Of a stretch of 64,000 nt of DNA, positions 60,686 through 64,000 are shown one piece after another. This DNA comes from Trileptium ribeirensis (Eukaryota; Nematoda; Enoplea; Enoplida; Thoracostomopsidae). Numbering within the stretch: the stretch's first letter is position 1; the number at the start of each line of letters is the position of its first letter. The stretch covers positions 52,235-116,234 of the forward strand of contig JASANE010020113.1 of NCBI GenBank assembly GCA_030248225.1, read 5' to 3'. A model generated the notes under the pieces. That model did no database searches. It worked only from the letters and a program-made list of their open reading frames with translations, and was not told the origin of the DNA. The position numbers were made by a program, and so were the translations under genes.

Positions 60686-61015
60686 TAAACACGACCTATA
60701 ATCCGTGATGTGTAGGTACATCCTTAAGGCGCTAGTTCCAAGGGAGGGTAGCCGATGCCATGCCGGGTGGCTCGCGACGGTGGTTAAATATTGAAGTTAA
60801 TTTGCTCCACTTTCCTCCATTACTGCTAAAGATGCTCCCTAATTTTTGTCAGCTTGTGCCTACAACTGTTCCCAAGTTGCCCCTTTTAACAGTACTCAAA
60901 TGGGAAACCACTTGCCAGGGGAATCCGATCCCTCCAGGGTTATAATTCCCATACCAACCTATCAGAACCTTATGGTGATGTAGTAACGCTATTTACGTAT
61001 CCATAGGTTTGTGGG
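60686..61015. other. Stretch without gene
   Basis: A 61-codon frame at 60760 lacks motif. A GC-richer patch lies at 60735-60950. Confidence 0.4.
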
Positions 61016-61130
61016 CTAATGTAACCTTTAGGGGCGGAAGTAAAACACATGCCATGCTGTTCTCGATATACTAAGCCTAAGCTAAGGTCCATATATGAGC
61101 CATGTACTGAGCCTAAGCCTAAATCGGGGG
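61016..61130. repeat. Dispersed repeat pair, right copy
   Basis: Direct copy of 58508-58636. It lacks the CTTAGTCTTACCG stretch and has AAATCGGGGG at the end in place of AAGTCGGGGG. Confidence 0.85.
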
Positions 61131-61504
61131 CCGGTTTGTGGATGGAACCATAAATGGACGTGGTATAAATATACTGTTTCCAATTCGTTACTGACTACAG
61201 ATACCAACTCTGCGGCCGATTTATAAATGGCGACTGCCTATATATCGGAATACTGTGACTTTTCGTTCAAGTTTCAAAATTTGATACATATGACACTGTG
61301 ACAACATCCTGCTCCATGTAGCATTTACCGTATGAATCACACCAAATTCCCAGCAAACCATTTTATGTTTAGTAAACGATAACACAAAACCACAGGATTA
61401 ATAACTTTTTAACCTGAAACACGACTTCACGCAATATATATGCACTCAATAAACACATAACAAGTTTGCTAAAATTAAACGACATAGACATATCTACACA
61501 ATTA
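61131..61504. other. Stretch without gene
   Basis: No repeat or coding signal was recognised. Confidence 0.4.
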
Positions 61505-61950
61505 ACACTCTATAATTAATCGGATTATAAGATTTTGGCAACAATAAAATATTGTCTATAAACTATCGCGAAATGCTACCTGTGCAATGGCCAAAAAATC
61601 CATATACCCATCGCTTCATAAGACCATGATCTTGTGTCGGCTGATGTCTTAAGTTAATGCTGAATTTTCAACCAAAATGTCTTTAATTTAAAAATATTTC
61701 TTGAAGAGGATAAAACATATTACTGATACGAATCAAAACGAATATGAACAAAGTTCTTGTTTACAATTAACACCCTATAATTAATCGGTTTATACAGTTT
61801 TGGCAACAGTAATGTTTATAAACTACTGCAAAATGGTTTAAACTGTGCAAAAGACGCGAAATCTATACACCCGTCGATTCATCAGACTATGAGCTTACAT
61901 ATCAAATGCTGTGTTAAGTTTTAGTGTCGAATTATCAACCAAAATGACTG
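61505..61950. repeat. Two-copy diverged tandem repeat, period about 265 bp
   Basis: TTAACACnCTATAATTAATCGG at 61503 recurs at 61769. TTTTGGCAACA, TATACnCnnCGnTTCAT and CAACCAAAATG blocks keep their spacing. Confidence 0.8.
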
Positions 61951-62152
61951 TGCCGTATTGCCACACACAGTGTATAGAATTTAAAAATGTCTGCGTCCAC
62001 TAACTATCTTATGTTGTAAAACCCGAAGTCGGATCCACATCCATTATTATGGAAGAAGTGAGAAAAAGATTACTCAGTGCTGCCCCACAACTAGTGATTT
62101 TCAATTATCAAATGACAGTTCCATAACTGGTTTCGAAATTAGGATTAGTCTC

Positions 62153-62226
62153 TTCGCGAACAATTTCAATGCCAATATCACGAAATAAACGAGAGGGTCC
62201 TGTAAAATTTATCAGTTGTTCGCGAA
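62153..62226. repeat. Perfect 11-bp inverted repeat TTCGCGAACAA
   Basis: Arms 62153-62163 and 62216-62226 with a 52-bp spacer. The motif links this hairpin to the CGCGAA-rich regions at 26.94 and 31.54 kb and may mark a very small MITE. Confidence 0.85.
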
Positions 62227-63554
62227 CGTTAGCCTTTTAAATCAAAGGCGATAAAATGTCGATCACAGAATGTATTTATGTTCGGTAACATATTTTTTCA
62301 ATGACACATAATGGAATGGTCAGTAGGTGCAGTTTCAGTTTAGTCGCGCATATGTGGTCAGATTGAAATAGATTAACTAACATTATCAAACAAAAAAGTA
62401 CGGCATAAAATGAATCTTTAATTATTGACACATTTTGTTTATATAATATTACGAAAATAAATTTTTGCACTGTGCCTGGCTCATAAGGCTTAGTAGTCAC
62501 AGATGGTTATTAAAATGCACGGTTCAGTGCGGAGGATTTGGCTCAATGTCAATCCAAATTGTGTCAAGAGTTTTTAGGATAAAAGAGATATTTAGAGTCA
62601 GTGTATCGAGAGCGGTTACACATTCGCTTCACTTCCACAACTAATGTTTTATATATATTAGCTATAATACTCTGTATAATAATTATCATTTAATAATAAA
62701 AAATAGAAAACTCAAATAAATAGCAGTCTTGGACCAGCCTTATAACACTATAATAAATGCAATACACACATACCTACGGATGTAGCATTCCAATAAATTT
62801 GTGTGCATCGACTACATACCCTTTGGAAGCTTGCATGCCAAATGTACCAAATCGTAGATGCTGTCATACCACTTGCACTAACTTATCGATGGAGGCATGC
62901 AAGCTGCACAAATCTGCAGATGGTGGCGTTATTATTATTATTATCAGATTTACTAGATTCAATCAAGAACACAATTCTATCAAAACAGTGTGAAATTATA
63001 AAATAAGAATATAGTATAACGAAAAAAAGAGAAAAAAATTGAAAAAATAAAATATAATGTAAGTCATATTGTTTATACCAACGAAGAAAAAAATTAAAGC
63101 AAGTCAGTAATTTATATCATTATGTTACAACTAACTAGTAGGGTAAGGGAGGGCCATTTGACTGACTATTAATCCCCTGCCCTTTAGAAACGGTTTAAAA
63201 TAAAACTTTCCCAAGAGTAGTATAGTAGGAGGAATACGAACCTCGAGGAGCCGAGGAGCCAAAATTTTCGTTTTGTGCACCGAATCATTACGCTGTAATT
63301 TTATTTATCGGGTCATTAAGTTCTACTATTGTTGATGGGGTCATTAGTTGGGTGCCGTTTGGTGCGGGGCAATTAGGGGTACCGGGTTGTACGAGGTCAT
63401 ATGGTGGTGCTGGGTTGTACCATGGTGTCAGCGTGTGCCGGGTGCATGTAGTTTTCGTTTATACAATTTATTAAGTCAACTATACCGTTTTATTAATGCA
63501 CTACTACATTCAATTTGTAAATTCAATGTATAAATCAAGTAGTTTTTATTAAAA
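62227..63554. other. Stretch without gene
   Basis: AT-rich, with a short (ATT)n tract at 62930-62944 and a GT-rich patch at 63340-63450 (GGTGCCGnnTGGTGCGGGG-like words repeated about every 25 bp). No coding evidence. Confidence 0.45.
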
Positions 63555-63950
63555 TTATTTTTCTGTGCGCTTAATTTCATCATATAGTTTTTCAGTGAAT
63601 GTTATATTCAATTTTTCGCATATTTCCTCCACATTTCTTCTTTTTATTATGGCTCTTTCAGCCAAGCAACCGCCCGGCGCCATGTGATGACTCTGGCTTG
63701 GGTGATCGTAGAAGCAGCCGAGGCATATGCCGTTGAATTCCTTGAGAATCTTCTTAGCATTTTCTTGCGTTTTCTTCTCTAATAGCGGCCGACACCTATG
63801 CCATACTTCCAGCTTCAGTTCTTGGATGTCCACCCCCACTGTCTCTTTCACAGCTTCCCAGAAATTCACTTCCATTAGCATTGCGTGGTCGTCCGTATTT
63901 TCGATATCCATTGCTGCCATAACTTTCTCCAACATATTGTTATTTTCCAT
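63555..63950 (-). CDS. Unknown 131-residue protein with a Cys/His cluster
   Basis: A complete minus-strand frame runs from the ATG at 63950 to TAA at 63555. Acidic and Met-rich at the start, then basic. Near residues 75-95 is CLGCFYDHPSQSHHM, followed by a Cys seven residues after the second His, a possible zinc site (C-x2-C, H, H, C). The composition is protein-like and the frame stands out from the AT-rich background. I recall similar HPSQ-containing short proteins in animal genomes, sometimes near mobile DNA, but cannot name a family. The function is unknown. Confidence 0.5.
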   Translation of the reverse strand: MENNNMLEKVMAAMDIENTDDHAMLMEVNFWEAVKETVGVDIQELKLEVWHRCRPLLEKKTQENAKKILKEFNGICLGCFYDHPSQSHHMAPGGCLAERAIIKRRNVEEICEKLNITFTEKLYDEIKRTEK

Positions 63951-64000
63951 ATTAGCGGTGATAAGTGTATTAATTTTAATTCTAAAAATAAAAAATGCAT

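Overview
The window reads as animal nuclear DNA. It is AT-rich, its genes are split by GT-AG introns from about 0.1 kb to about 6 kb, and most of it is repeats and decayed transposons. Three genes of animal type can be followed: an origin recognition complex subunit 3 gene (ORC3), a protein kinase CK2 catalytic subunit gene, and a C2H2 zinc-finger gene. A broken F-box/leucine-rich-repeat gene is also present. The BEL/Pao, I/R1-type LINE and hAT elements fit an invertebrate. I cannot name the phylum from the sequence. There is no sign of prokaryotic organisation, CRISPR, or rRNA genes.

Layout. 1-3.8 kb holds a dead LINE 3' end, hairpin-forming tandem repeats and a copy of a GGTTCCGG-rich repeat. 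3.9-7.2 kb is the 5' part of ORC3 (minus strand, two exons). 8.0-9.8 kb is the F-box/LRR gene (minus). 9.9-17.3 kb is a complete-length but broken BEL/Pao retrotransposon (minus). A 208-bp duplicate of the F-box gene's first exon lies on its far side. 17.6-31.9 kb is a repeat field: tRNA-like SINE candidates, a foldback element with a TA microsatellite core, a gag-like pseudogene, and several tandem and dispersed repeats. 33.2-50.6 kb holds nine phase-consistent exons of CK2 alpha (minus), covering the protein from the basic KKKKIKR cluster to the stop. Its introns contain a SINE, an inverted repeat pair and a 5-kb dead I/R1-type LINE. 52.1-59.8 kb (or 60.7 kb) is the zinc-finger gene (plus). 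Its introns and 3' end have been expanded by three tandem arrays and by a 1,167-bp hAT deletion derivative with a perfect 8-bp target duplication. The last kilobases hold repeats and one 131-residue unknown ORF at the right edge.

The three genes are not an operon or pathway cluster, and each is transcribed on its own. The most unusual structures are: the ten-copy 142-bp array that copies an exon end plus its splice donor; the 208-bp F-box exon duplication that brackets the BEL/Pao element; and the terminal-exon array that carries a partial zinc-finger coding stretch. All exon joins were made by eye from splice consensus and reading phase. No transcript or database search was available.
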